From the NCBI RefSeq assembly GCF_003121295.1, contig NZ_PHNC01000008.1, positions 62,001 through 126,000 on the forward strand: a DNA stretch of 64,000 nucleotides, written 5' to 3'. Shown here piece by piece: positions 47,180 to 55,970 of this stretch. This DNA comes from Streptomyces orinoci (GTDB lineage Bacteria > Actinomycetota > Actinomycetes > Streptomycetales > Streptomycetaceae). The position numbers were made by a program, and so were the translations under genes. The first letter of the stretch is position 1; each line of letters starts with the position of its first letter. The notes under the pieces are model-generated. The model did no database searches. It had not been told where the DNA came from and saw only the letters and a program-made list of their open reading frames with translations.

Positions 47180-48005
47180 CTTTTGCCCAGTCCTTCGCCG
47201 CCGATTCGATTAGGTCCAGGGACGCCTCCGGCGACAACGCGGCAGCCCTGGCCAGATCGTAGGCCGACTGGTACCGGGCCACCACAGTCGGTTCGTCGAT
47301 GACCCAGCCGTTGTACGCACTCTCGGTGTAGAGGACCGGCGGGGCGTCGCTGAACTGCATCAGCGAGACCAGGCAACCGAGGAAGGGATGTGGTCCGGCG
47401 GAGAACGGCATGACCTGGAGGACGATGTTGGGCCTGGACCGGAGCAGATGAGCGAGATGACCGAGCTGTTCCGCCATCACCGCGGCGCCGCCGGTCGGCA
47501 GGCGGAGGGCCGTCTCATGAATGATGGTCCAGTCGACCGGTGCGCTCGGTCCATCGAGCAGCTGGGTCCGCTCCATTCGGGCGCTGACGATGTCGTCGAT
47601 TGTCTGCTGCGGATCAAATCGCCGCGCGGCTCGGATCAGCGCGCGTGCGTAAGCCTCCGTCTGCAGCAGACCCGGCACCAGCATCGGCGAGAACTCACTG
47701 AGCACGGTCGCCTGCCGTTCCAGATCCGCCGCATCCGCGAAGTAGTCCGCAACCTTCGACGCCCGGGCCAGCAGGCAGAGCCGCTGCAAGTGCTTCCCGC
47801 TGCCCAGGATCTCGTCGAACAGCTTCGACAACTCCAACTGCGGCCGCCGCACCGCCTTTTCGAACTGGCCGATGTAAGAGCCGGAGCAGAACGCGAGCTC
47901 GCCGAGCGCCACCTGCGTGAAGCCGGCCTCCTCACGCAGACGGCACAGCTCGGAACCGTAGAACGCTCGCGGATCCGCGTATGGGTCCTGTGTCAGGCTA
48001 CTCAG
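47163..48005 (-). CDS. XRE/DUF5753 regulator with an unclear start
   Basis: This regulator of up to 280 residues has an HTH (region LREEAGFTQVALGELAFCSG, then SYIGQFEKAVRRPQ) and a DUF5753 domain (about 95-270: LLPGLLQTEAYARALI-type block, MERTQLLDGP, HETALRLPTGG and VMPFSAGPH). The first standard start codon in the frame is GTG 47912, which would cut the HTH in half. The conserved N-terminus SSLTQDPYADPRAFYGSELC lies upstream and is preceded only by CTG 48005, so either CTG is used or a former GTG has mutated. It pairs with the overlapping DUF397 gene. Confidence 0.82.
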   Translation of the reverse strand: MSSLTQDPYADPRAFYGSELCRLREEAGFTQVALGELAFCSGSYIGQFEKAVRRPQLELSKLFDEILGSGKHLQRLCLLARASKVADYFADAADLERQATVLSEFSPMLVPGLLQTEAYARALIRAARRFDPQQTIDDIVSARMERTQLLDGPSAPVDWTIIHETALRLPTGGAAVMAEQLGHLAHLLRSRPNIVLQVMPFSAGPHPFLGCLVSLMQFSDAPPVLYTESAYNGWVIDEPTVVARYQSAYDLARAAALSPEASLDLIESAAKDWAKDGQHS

Positions 48006-48236
48006 CGTAGCGTCAACACCCCGCTTGGTAAGGGCGGTTGGAAGAGGTCGCGGTACTGGTTGGACCCAGTGCCGATCCGGACCCGGGACTTCGCCGGTGC
48101 GCGCGCCGACCGCACCCGTATGGGCGCCGGGAGTTGACTGTGAGGCCCATCCGGCCGGACCGTCGGCATAGGCGAGGTGTGGGTTGGGAGGGCGGTCTCG
48201 CGAGGAAGCCGCCCTGCGTCACCGGGGCGGGCGATC

Positions 48237-49646
48237 TCAGGCGGGGCGGCTGCCGGGGACTTTCCACCACAGGAGCCAGGCGCCGGTGGCGAGGATCAGG
48301 ACATTGAAGATGAGGGGCAATGGCGCGAGGCTGAACCCGATTGTGACGTGTTCCGGTTGCATTCCGAGCAACTGGGCGACGAGCTGCTTGGTGAGGAAGA
48401 GCAGGGCCGTGTCGAGGACCACGACCGCCGCCCAGCAGGCCCCCGGGTGCCAGCCCGGTCGCGGCAAGGCGTGGAGGAGGGCGACCGCGAGCGTGAAGAC
48501 GATGTCCAGCGAGAGATATCCGAACCGCACCGTGTCGGCCAGGTCGTTCCACGGCAGCGCGAGGCCCGTGATCCACAGGAGTGCCAGGCAGCCGACGAAA
48601 CGCCAGGTTCGCGCCACGGCAGGGCCCGGAAGCGTTCGGGTGCCGGGCCCGACAGGAATGGCGCCCTGTGGGTAGGGGGACCCCGCCGGCGGCGGTGGGA
48701 AATGGCTGAGAGGCGGACTGCTGGGACGGGCAGGCGCGGTGATCGTGAAGGCGTCGGGCGTGGGGACGAAGGCCGGCGACGGCGCGGAATCAACCTGAGT
48801 GGGAATCGGAACGGGAACGGCCGCTCCTGTCCGTTCCGCCTGCTCCAGCGCGGCCTGCGCTTGCGCGGCCGTGGCACGTTGCGCCGGATCCTTTGTCAGC
48901 AGGGCCGCAAGCACCGGCCCCAGGCTCCCTGCACGCAGGGCAGGGCGCGGATCCTCGGTGACCACGGCGAGTACCAGTGCAGTGAAGGTCTCGGCAGTGA
49001 AGGGGGGTTGACCCTCGACCGCGCTGTAGAGCGTTGCGCCCAACGCCCACAGGTCGGTGGCGGCTGAAGGAGTCTTGCCCGCCAGCTGCTCGGGCGCCAT
49101 ATAGGCCGGTGTGCCGATGATCGTGCCTGTGTGGGTGAGGGCCATGGTCGAGTCCGCCATGTGCGCGATGCCGAAATCGGTGATGATGACCCGGTCGTCC
49201 ATCAGCAGGACGTTGTCCGGTTTGAGGTCGCGATGGACGATGCCGGATGCGTGGGCGCGGTTCAACGCCTGCAGTATCTTCTTGCCGATCTCGGCGACGG
49301 TGCGGACCGGCAGCCCTCCGCTCTGCGCGATCAACGAGGCCAGGGAGATGCCGGTCACATATTCCATGACGATCACGGGCGCGCCCTGGTGTTCCACCAC
49401 GTCGTGCACCGTGATGATCCCGGGATGGTTGAGCCGTGCTGCGGCGCGCGCCTCCCGTGTCACACGCTGGAGCAGGACCTCTCGCTGCTCGGCGGTGATG
49501 CCCTGCGGGAACGTCACTTCCTTGACCGCGACGTCCCGCCCGAGCGTCTCGTCCCGACCCCGCCAGACGCGGCCCATGCCGCCCTGGCCTATCAGCTCGA
49601 TCCGTCGGTACCGGCCGCCGATCAATTCCCCGTTCACTTCTGTCAC
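48237..49646 (-). CDS. Hanks-type serine/threonine protein kinase with C-terminal membrane domain
   Basis: This 469-residue kinase has its catalytic domain at about 10-270. It has the glycine loop LIGQGGMGRVWRG, Lys in DVAVKEVTF, the catalytic loop HRDLKPDN, DFG in ITDFGIAHM and GTPAYMAPEQ for the activation segment. A Pro/Ser-rich linker follows to about 360, then four hydrophobic helices. The end is membrane-embedded without an extracellular PASTA domain, so its ligand is not cell-wall muropeptide of the PknB type. The start is taken as GTG 49646, eight bases after AAGG; GTG 49655 is also possible. It stands alone on its strand. Confidence 0.93.
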   Translation of the reverse strand: MTEVNGELIGGRYRRIELIGQGGMGRVWRGRDETLGRDVAVKEVTFPQGITAEQREVLLQRVTREARAAARLNHPGIITVHDVVEHQGAPVIVMEYVTGISLASLIAQSGGLPVRTVAEIGKKILQALNRAHASGIVHRDLKPDNVLLMDDRVIITDFGIAHMADSTMALTHTGTIIGTPAYMAPEQLAGKTPSAATDLWALGATLYSAVEGQPPFTAETFTALVLAVVTEDPRPALRAGSLGPVLAALLTKDPAQRATAAQAQAALEQAERTGAAVPVPIPTQVDSAPSPAFVPTPDAFTITAPARPSSPPLSHFPPPPAGSPYPQGAIPVGPGTRTLPGPAVARTWRFVGCLALLWITGLALPWNDLADTVRFGYLSLDIVFTLAVALLHALPRPGWHPGACWAAVVVLDTALLFLTKQLVAQLLGMQPEHVTIGFSLAPLPLIFNVLILATGAWLLWWKVPGSRPA

Positions 49647-49990
49647 GTCGAACACCTTAGTGCTACACGTTAGTTCAAGGCAGAGCTTGCAGACGCCCCA
49701 GGGCGCCTGCTGGGGACCGTGTCAGTTGCTCCTCATGGCGGCGGCGATTCCGGACAGCAAGGCGACGTTCCGGTTCTTCCGTCCGATCCGCAGCACTGGC
49801 CTGTTCCAGAGGCCGCAAACGAGATATCCGGCGCCTTCCGGTCGGATGACCGAGGTCTCGGACCAGGGGTAGTAACGGGCAGAGGTCCGGCAGCCCTGAT
49901 GGCTCCGCGCTCATCGGGGAGAGCGGCACGGGTCTGCCGTCTCGTAGACGTGCGACGGTCTCTGCCACGAGGCAATCCGCCGGCGCGAGA

Positions 49991-50180
49991 GGAAGAAGCG
50001 TCGGCCGCGCGTCGCTTGTGTCGCATGATGAAGCCGCCGACTGCGGCAAGGGTGATGACTCCGGCGGTGACGGTCCCGCCGATCAGTCACGAATGACCGT
50101 TCTGGGAGACCGGTTTACCGGCCACGGTCACCTGCTGGGTGCTGTCGTCCAGCCCCAACTGCCGGTCCGTGACGCCGACA
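49991..50180 (-). pseudogene. Third copy of the anchor-protein gene, C-terminal remnant
   Basis: The minus strand reads DRQLGLDD and then, after an internal deletion, STQQVTVAGKPVSQNGHS. A TGA follows where the other copies have Trp of HPWLIGA, and the frame continues with LIG-TVTAGVITLAAVGGF and MRHKRRAADASS. These match copy 2 (DRRLGLDDDTLTIE; QQVTLAGKPVSQHEHPWLIG; RHKRRAADTSS). Nearly all of the first 120 codons, the stop and the protease partner are missing, so it is dead. Sequences between the kinase and 50,358 hold nothing else intact. Confidence 0.78.
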
Positions 50181-50358
50181 CGGCTCGCTGGCAGGAACTG
50201 CGACGGTACGCCGCATTCCCGGCGGCAGAAGACGCCGAGGCAGGCGGAGTGCCGGCCGAGGCCGCACTGCTGGACGCCTGCGCCCACGAAGTCCGGTGCA
50301 CGGTCAGCGCCCCGGCCGGCCGGTGATCACCGGCTGAGCGGTCCGCGTGAGCCGGCTG

Positions 50359-50700
50359 TCAGCGAAGGACCTTGAAGCTTCCGATCGGCTGCTCGATCGT
50401 GGTGAAGGTGCCGGGAGCCAGCGTCTTGAAGGGGTCCAGGAACTTGACGCACTGGCTGTTGCTGTAGAGCTCGACACGGCTGTTCGTGGAGTTCTCAACG
50501 TAAATCGGGGGGCGCTGGTCGAACGTCTCCCACTGGTAGCACCCGGGGGCGGGATTCCTCCAGATGACGTGATGCACCACAGGAGTGGACGAGTCGGTGG
50601 CGGCGAGGACACCGGTAGCGGCTGAGGAAGGAACGGGCGTCACCACGGTGAGCAGTGTGGTCGTGGCCAGGGCGGCGAGTGCGACAGCAGTACGTGGCAC
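50359..50700 (-). CDS. Small secreted protein
   Basis: This 113-residue exported protein has a signal peptide MPRTAVALAALATTTLLTVV cut near SSAATG. The short mature part has two Cys, in APGCYQWETF and SQCVKFLDPF, that could form one disulfide. A beta-strand look is given by VHHVIWRNP, PIYVENSTNSRVELYSN and TFTTIEQPIGSFKVLR, perhaps a small beta-barrel. AGGAG lies six bases before GTG 50700, which is taken as the start; ATG 50706 and ATG 50733 in the same frame are alternatives, the last also with GGAGG. The family is unknown. Confidence 0.68.
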   Translation of the reverse strand: MPRTAVALAALATTTLLTVVTPVPSSAATGVLAATDSSTPVVHHVIWRNPAPGCYQWETFDQRPPIYVENSTNSRVELYSNSQCVKFLDPFKTLAPGTFTTIEQPIGSFKVLR

Positions 50701-50706
50701 GGGCAT

Positions 50707-51209
50707 CTCCTGTGATGGCTGCTGGTCCTCCATTTGTCCTCCGCTGCGACCTGCCCGGCAATCACCTGATCGGCTGAGTCGGGGGACGCGCGGGATTGAC
50801 GGCAACGCCCTGTACAGCGCTGGCGTCGTCAGCCCGCCTCGGCGACCCGAGGTGATCATCACCCCGTGAGCGGCGGGCCTGCCTCTCCGGGCACCCGGGG
50901 AGGCGGAACAGGGGCCGGTTGGGTTCGTCTGACGGACCACGCACGAAGCCACCGGCGTATGGCCGCAACGGTCACAGTGGCGTAGAAGATGTAGGCCCGC
51001 AAACCGGTGGCCGAAGAGAAGCCGGTCGCCGAGGTTGCCGGTCGCTGACCAGTTGGGGGTGCCGCCTGGGCCGGGGGAGACTTCGGTCTCTTCACGGGTG
51101 AGATGTGCCTGTTGTGCCGTTGTCCCCTCACGGCCCCTCCTCCGTGCCCCGAAGCAGCCGAGCGCCGGCGGCTGCCGGACGAAGGCACCTGGTATCCCTC
51201 CAACCTCCG
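50707..51209. other. Intergenic stretch, no gene supported
   Basis: About 500 bases between the small secreted gene and the terminator of the giant protein gene. Minus-strand frames include a short hydrophobic stretch (GLRAYIFYATVTVAAI) without a ribosome site. Nothing is recognised. Confidence 0.4.
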
Positions 51210-51246
51210 GCGTTGCCGGGCCCGGTGAGTCACCGGGCCCGGCAAC
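51210..51246. terminator. Long perfect hairpin terminator of the giant gene
   Basis: A 17-bp perfect stem (CGTTGCCGGGCCCGGTG with its complement) and a 3-base loop lie 26 bases after the stop of the minus-strand gene at 51,272. Confidence 0.88.
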
Positions 51247-51271
51247 GGGGCAACGCGCTTGTACGGGCGGA

Positions 51272-54200
51272 TCAGGCAGGCGATCCGCTCGGCAGGGAGT
51301 CGCGGAGCTGGCGCGCCTCCTTCAGGCGCTCGCCGTATACGGCCGGGTTGCCCTTGGCGAGCTGTTCGTAGAGGTCTACGGCCTGCTGCGCGGCCGGGCG
51401 GGCCTCGGCCCGGCGGTTGGCCTGGACGAGGAACCCGGCCAGCAGGAGGGCGGCGTTGGCCAGTTCCGGCCGGTGGGTGGCGGGGTCGGCCTGGGCGAGC
51501 CGGTCGTAGAGGTCGCGTGCTTCGCGTTCGGCGTCCACCGCGCCGGACGGCCGGCCCGCGGCCGAGCAGCGGTACGCCAGATTCTCCAGTGCCCAGGCCA
51601 GATGCGGTGTGTCGGCGAGTTGGCGGTAGAGGTCAACACCCGCGCTGCCTGCGGCAATTGCCTCGTCGTGGCGGCCCGCCTGCTGCAGGAAGGCGCCGAG
51701 GAAGACATCGGCGTTGGCCAGTTCGGGCCGGTAGGTGGTGGGGTCGGTCTGCGCGAGTTGGGCGTAGACGTCCCGGGATTCGCGTTGGGCGTCCACAGCG
51801 GCGGCCGACTGGCCGGCGGCGGAGCAGCGGTAGGCCAGATTGAACAGGGCCCAGGCCAGATGGGGTTGGTCGGCGAGCCGGCGGTAGACATCAACTCCGG
51901 CGCGGGTCGCGGTGATCGCCTCGTCGTGCCGGCCGGCTTGCGTCAGGAAGGCGCCGAGGAAGACATCGGCGTTGGCCAGCCTGGGCTGGTATGCGTGGGG
52001 GTCGGTCTGGGCCAGCCGGTCGTAGAGGTCCCGTGCCTCGCGCTCGGCGTCCACCGCGCCGGACGGCTGGTTGGCGGCGGAGAGGCGGAACGCCAGGTTC
52101 TCCAGCGCCCAGGCCAGATCCGGCCGGTCCGCCAGCCGGCGATAGAGGGCGACGGCCTCCTGGGTCACCGTCACCGCCTCGGTCATCAGCCCGGCGTTCT
52201 GCGCATAGCCCCCGAGGAAGACCGACGCGGAGGCCAGGGCGGTGGTGTAGGAGCCGTCCGCGTCGGCCAGTTTCCGGTAGGTGTCGCGCGCCTGGCGCGC
52301 CACGGCGAGGGTCTCCGCGGCGCGTCCCGCCTCCGAGAGCCGGGCGGCTCGCACCGCGCACGCCTGGGCGAACCGCGCCATTCCCGGATGGTCGGCGGGC
52401 ACCGGCCGGTACGCCGGGTCCGCGTAAGGCCGGATGGTGCCCGGTCCGGAGGCCAGCGGCCGGGCGTACACCTTGCCGTTGGACGGCCGCCATACGGCCG
52501 GTTCGTCCTTGCCGTCGCCGTCGTAGTCGGCGGGCACCGGGAAGTCCCCGGCGCGTCCCCAGGGCACGGTGACCGTGGAGCCGGTGGACAGATGCACCGT
52601 CCAGTTGCCGTTGTCGGGGTGCCACTCCGCGGTGTCGGGGTGGCCGTTGCCCTCGAAGTCGGCCTGGACGGTCATGGGGGCCGGCGGCGGGCCGGTGACC
52701 GTTCCGGCGTCGTAGTGGCGGGTGAAGAGGGACACCTTCAGCGCGCTGAGGCCGGCCAGGCTGAGGCCGGTTCGCCTGGCGTCGTCCGGGTCGATGCTGA
52801 TCTGCCAGGTCGTCGCGGGACTGCGGCCCCAGAAGGAGGGCCGGGACCCCACCGGGTAGTCGGGCTCGGAGTCGTCGAGTGTCGCGTCGTCCGTGCCGCG
52901 CCGGGCCGGGGCGTGGAGATGGATCAGGGAGCCGTCGCGCAGCCGGTTGACCGCCTCGCCGCCATGCCGGACGGAGACCGGGATGTGCTTGGCGTTCCCG
53001 GTGGCGCCGACCAGGCCGATGTGCACCCCGTCGGTCTTCAACTCGCTGAGGTGGGCGGGGAAGTCGTCCAGCGTCACCTCGAAGGTGGCGGTGCCCGTGG
53101 TCCGCAGGGCGTCCAGCACGGCGGGCGTGGTGATGGTCAGCCGCAGATTGTGGCTGTCGAGCTGGTTCTCATAGGTGTTGTAGGCGTCGCGGAGGAGGAC
53201 CAGCTCGGGCATCCGGGACCAGGTGGTCAGATACTCGTTCAGCAGCCCCAGCACCCGGCTGTCGTCGCCCCGGGACAGCGGCTGGTAGGCGTTCTCGACA
53301 TCGTCCGGCGGCAGATGGCCGATGTCGAAGCTGAACTTGGGCGCGTAGGCGCTGAAGGTCCACAGATCCAGGGCGCGGTTGGCCATGAAGGCGAACTTGA
53401 TCAGTACGTCCATGAAGACCTGGGTCTGGGCGATCACCATGCGCGCGATGGCGCTCTCCTGCCCGATGTCGGCTTCCCAGCCCTCCTGGACGTTGTGCAG
53501 GGTGGTCCGGTCCTGCTCGTTGAGGGCGATCCTGGCCTGGGCCAGGTCCACGAGCGCGTTCTTCTGAGCGAGGTCCAGCTTGGCGAGGTTGAGGTCGGCG
53601 ATCAGCTCCAACTGCCGCTGTACCAACTGTTTGTGCTGCGCCGCCGTCCCGGGACTCACCTCGGCGATCCGCAGATCGTTCAGGGTCTTCCCCAGGTCCA
53701 CGATGTCCTTGCCGACTCCCAGGAGATCCTTGAGACCGCCCATGTCGTCCTTCTTGTCCGCCTTGGGCGTGGGGTTGCCGGGATCGCTCCAGTCCATCCA
53801 CTCCACGAGGTACTGGCCCTGGTAGGTGCCGGTCGTCAGGTCGAACTGCTGCACCGCCTCGGCCCGGCCGAGGGCCAGATGGGCCGCGGCGGCATAGCGG
53901 GCGGCGGCCTCCACATCGGCGGACGAGGACGGCATGGCGGTGCGGGTCTCCGTCTCCGCGGCCAGCAAGGCGAAGAAGGCCACCAGTCCGGCCACGGCCG
54001 TCGCGGCCGCCCCCACCGTCGAGACGACCTGCCCGATCGGGAACTCCATGCGCTCCTTGTCCATTTGGTCCAGCACGGCGTCGATCGCCGCCTGGTTGAC
54101 CCGGACCCGCCGGAGAGCCTCGTCGCGCCGTGCCGTGGCCTCGGCCACGCCCAGCACGGCGGCGTTCTTCTCGTCGGCCAGCACGGTGCGCATGCCGTCG

Positions 54201-55372
54201 ATATGGCTGATGTCCGCCAGCAGCCGCTGCTTCTTCTCGCCGGCGTCCTTCGCCTTGAGCAGAAGATTCAGACCGTTGTCGAAAAGGCTCTTCACCATGG
54301 TGTCGTAGTCGGTGACCACCTTCTCGAACTGCGGGAAGTCCGGCCGGAGATCCAGGTCGTACGGCTGCCCGATCGGGGAGAGGTTGGCGGCGACATAGCG
54401 GGAGAGTTCCGCGGCCTGCGCCTGGCCCGGCCAGAGAACGAGGGCCCGGTCGAACTCGCGCCCGGCCAGGGGCCGGTGGCCGCTCTTCTGCGGATCGCCC
54501 GGCGCGAAACCGCGGAAGTGGTACTCGCCGACCCGGGTGCGGTAGTCCGCCCAGGCTCTGGCGTTGTCGCCCAGCCGGTCGCGCACCAGCGCCCACCAGT
54601 CGCCCTCGGCATGCGCGGTCAACAGCGGTGCGACGGCAGGACCCGCGGTGCCGGGCGAACCCGGGGCGCCGTGCGGGCCGTCGTCGCCGCGCCCGTTGTT
54701 GCCGCCGCCGCCCTTGCCGCCGGCGCCGCCCGGTCCGGCGGGCCCGGCGTCTCCGCCGCTGCCGTCGGCGGTCAGGCCGGACTGGGTGATGAATTCCGCG
54801 ACGATGGCCGCCCCTGGGCCGCCGGTGCTGCCGTTGCCGCCGTGGCCTCCGGCGCCGCCGTCGCCGGGATCGGTGCCATCGATGCCGCCCTTGTTGGGCC
54901 GGTGGCCGTCGAGGCCGGCGCCGCCCCTGCCGCCCGTACCACCCGCGCCGCCCCGGCCGCCGCGTGCGATCAGCCGCAGCCCGGTTACCTGGCCGGCCAG
55001 CAGCGTGATCGGCGAACCGGGGCCGCCGGGACCGGCGTCGCTGCCGCCCGGACCGCCGGGGCCGCCGTTCTGGCCGTCGATGCGGTGCCCTCCGCGGTCC
55101 CCGGTGGTGCCGGTGGTCCCGCCGGGGCCCGGCCGCCCCGAGGTGTCGATGGCGCCGCCGTTGCCGCTGTAGGTCTCGGCCACCAGCAGCAGGGGGTGGT
55201 CCTGGACGCCGAGCACATACCCCTGGTCATGGGTGATCTCCCGGGCGACCAGGGCCAGTACGGCCCCGGGCGGCAGCTTGTGGAAGGCGGTCTCGGCCTC
55301 GATCTCCTGGCGCAGCTGGTCGTTCACCTTGATGGTGTCTCTGATGTAGAGCCATTGCACGGGCAGTGACAT
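51272..55372 (-). CDS. Giant multidomain protein: collagen-like, helical hairpin, FG-GAP and TPR regions
   Basis: This protein has 1,366 residues. Residues 1-75 form a beta-rich head. Residues 78-250 are Gly-rich with collagen-like runs (GGPGGPGGSDAGPGGPGSP) broken by short beta stretches. Residues 340-660 are long amphipathic helices with a single hydrophobic segment (about 447-471, VVSTVGAAATAVAGLVAFFA) between two helices, as in alpha-pore-forming toxins such as ClyA-like and HBL-type proteins. Residues about 920-1000 hold FG-GAP-like DGDGKDEPAVW motifs, and 1020-1366 are tandem TPR-like repeats (AWALENLAYRCSAAGRPSGA). There is no signal peptide, so export would need another route. ATG 55372 is preferred over 55399. 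I know no named family with this order; toxin-like function is inference. Confidence 0.75.
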   Translation of the reverse strand: MSLPVQWLYIRDTIKVNDQLRQEIEAETAFHKLPPGAVLALVAREITHDQGYVLGVQDHPLLLVAETYSGNGGAIDTSGRPGPGGTTGTTGDRGGHRIDGQNGGPGGPGGSDAGPGGPGSPITLLAGQVTGLRLIARGGRGGAGGTGGRGGAGLDGHRPNKGGIDGTDPGDGGAGGHGGNGSTGGPGAAIVAEFITQSGLTADGSGGDAGPAGPGGAGGKGGGGNNGRGDDGPHGAPGSPGTAGPAVAPLLTAHAEGDWWALVRDRLGDNARAWADYRTRVGEYHFRGFAPGDPQKSGHRPLAGREFDRALVLWPGQAQAAELSRYVAANLSPIGQPYDLDLRPDFPQFEKVVTDYDTMVKSLFDNGLNLLLKAKDAGEKKQRLLADISHIDGMRTVLADEKNAAVLGVAEATARRDEALRRVRVNQAAIDAVLDQMDKERMEFPIGQVVSTVGAAATAVAGLVAFFALLAAETETRTAMPSSSADVEAAARYAAAAHLALGRAEAVQQFDLTTGTYQGQYLVEWMDWSDPGNPTPKADKKDDMGGLKDLLGVGKDIVDLGKTLNDLRIAEVSPGTAAQHKQLVQRQLELIADLNLAKLDLAQKNALVDLAQARIALNEQDRTTLHNVQEGWEADIGQESAIARMVIAQTQVFMDVLIKFAFMANRALDLWTFSAYAPKFSFDIGHLPPDDVENAYQPLSRGDDSRVLGLLNEYLTTWSRMPELVLLRDAYNTYENQLDSHNLRLTITTPAVLDALRTTGTATFEVTLDDFPAHLSELKTDGVHIGLVGATGNAKHIPVSVRHGGEAVNRLRDGSLIHLHAPARRGTDDATLDDSEPDYPVGSRPSFWGRSPATTWQISIDPDDARRTGLSLAGLSALKVSLFTRHYDAGTVTGPPPAPMTVQADFEGNGHPDTAEWHPDNGNWTVHLSTGSTVTVPWGRAGDFPVPADYDGDGKDEPAVWRPSNGKVYARPLASGPGTIRPYADPAYRPVPADHPGMARFAQACAVRAARLSEAGRAAETLAVARQARDTYRKLADADGSYTTALASASVFLGGYAQNAGLMTEAVTVTQEAVALYRRLADRPDLAWALENLAFRLSAANQPSGAVDAEREARDLYDRLAQTDPHAYQPRLANADVFLGAFLTQAGRHDEAITATRAGVDVYRRLADQPHLAWALFNLAYRCSAAGQSAAAVDAQRESRDVYAQLAQTDPTTYRPELANADVFLGAFLQQAGRHDEAIAAGSAGVDLYRQLADTPHLAWALENLAYRCSAAGRPSGAVDAEREARDLYDRLAQADPATHRPELANAALLLAGFLVQANRRAEARPAAQQAVDLYEQLAKGNPAVYGERLKEARQLRDSLPSGSPA

Positions 55373-55475
55373 GACCGGGCCCCTCTCTCGGGACGTCAAG
55401 TGGTGGACGGTGTGGTGGAGTTGCGGCCCGGCACATCCCCCGCTCGCGCCGGGCGGAGATCCCTCGACCGCGGAC

Positions 55476-55895
55476 TCAGCTGCTTGAGGCCGTGGCCTCG
55501 GCGGTGAAGTAGTCGCGCATCAGGGTGATGTGACCCTGACGCGTGCGGAAGATCTGGACCAGCGACATGACCGCCGCATCGTCGGGCCCGTCGCAGGGGC
55601 TGCCGAAGACGACATCGAGCTCGGCTATGAAGACCTCCGGATCCGAGGTGGTGTGCAGAATGCGCCGGCTGCGCTCCTTGTTCACCTCGCGCAAGACCGC
55701 CGTCGATCGCCGGTAGTGGTCGGTCAACGCCTTCCGGATCTCCTCGCGTCCGGCCACCCGCCGGGGAATGGCGCCCCCGGGCGGCACCAGCGGCGCCTCG
55801 AAGACGCCATCGAGGGCGAACAAGTCGGCGAACCGGTCGGCGTCGCGGGCCAGCATGGCCCCGAGGTATTCGGCGTGGATCTCCCGTGGCTCCAT
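55476..55895 (-). CDS. NTF2-like (SnoaL-type) protein
   Basis: This 139-residue NTF2-fold protein reads MEPREIHAEYLGAMLARDAD, then LFALDGVFEAPLVPPGG, and strands FIAELDVVFGSPCDG and MSLVQIFRTRQGHITLMRDY. It is the enzyme/binder superfamily of SnoaL and PhzA-type proteins. It starts at 55895 and is divergent from the LuxR gene with 75 bases between, so it is a probable target of that regulator. Confidence 0.85.
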   Translation of the reverse strand: MEPREIHAEYLGAMLARDADRFADLFALDGVFEAPLVPPGGAIPRRVAGREEIRKALTDHYRRSTAVLREVNKERSRRILHTTSDPEVFIAELDVVFGSPCDGPDDAAVMSLVQIFRTRQGHITLMRDYFTAEATASSS

Positions 55896-55970
55896 GGCCC
55901 TACTCTGTGCGGCCGACGGCCCGACCCGGTATCCCCGATATTGGGGGTTGATCCGGGCCATACTCCTGGT

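Noticed and set aside
49675..50049. A minus-strand frame starting MPQSAASSCDTS and the similar one at 42,601-42,825
   Set aside because: They resemble each other only because they are alternate-frame readings of the duplicated anchor-gene 3' ends.
54600..55150. Short G/C-rich repeats suggesting a CRISPR or minisatellite
   Set aside because: They encode the Gly-rich collagen-like part of the giant protein; there are no unique spacers or regular repeat units.
51035..55369. A 1,444-codon plus-strand frame opposite the giant protein gene
   Set aside because: The minus-strand reading has clear repeat and TPR structure and a terminator; the plus-strand frame has none.
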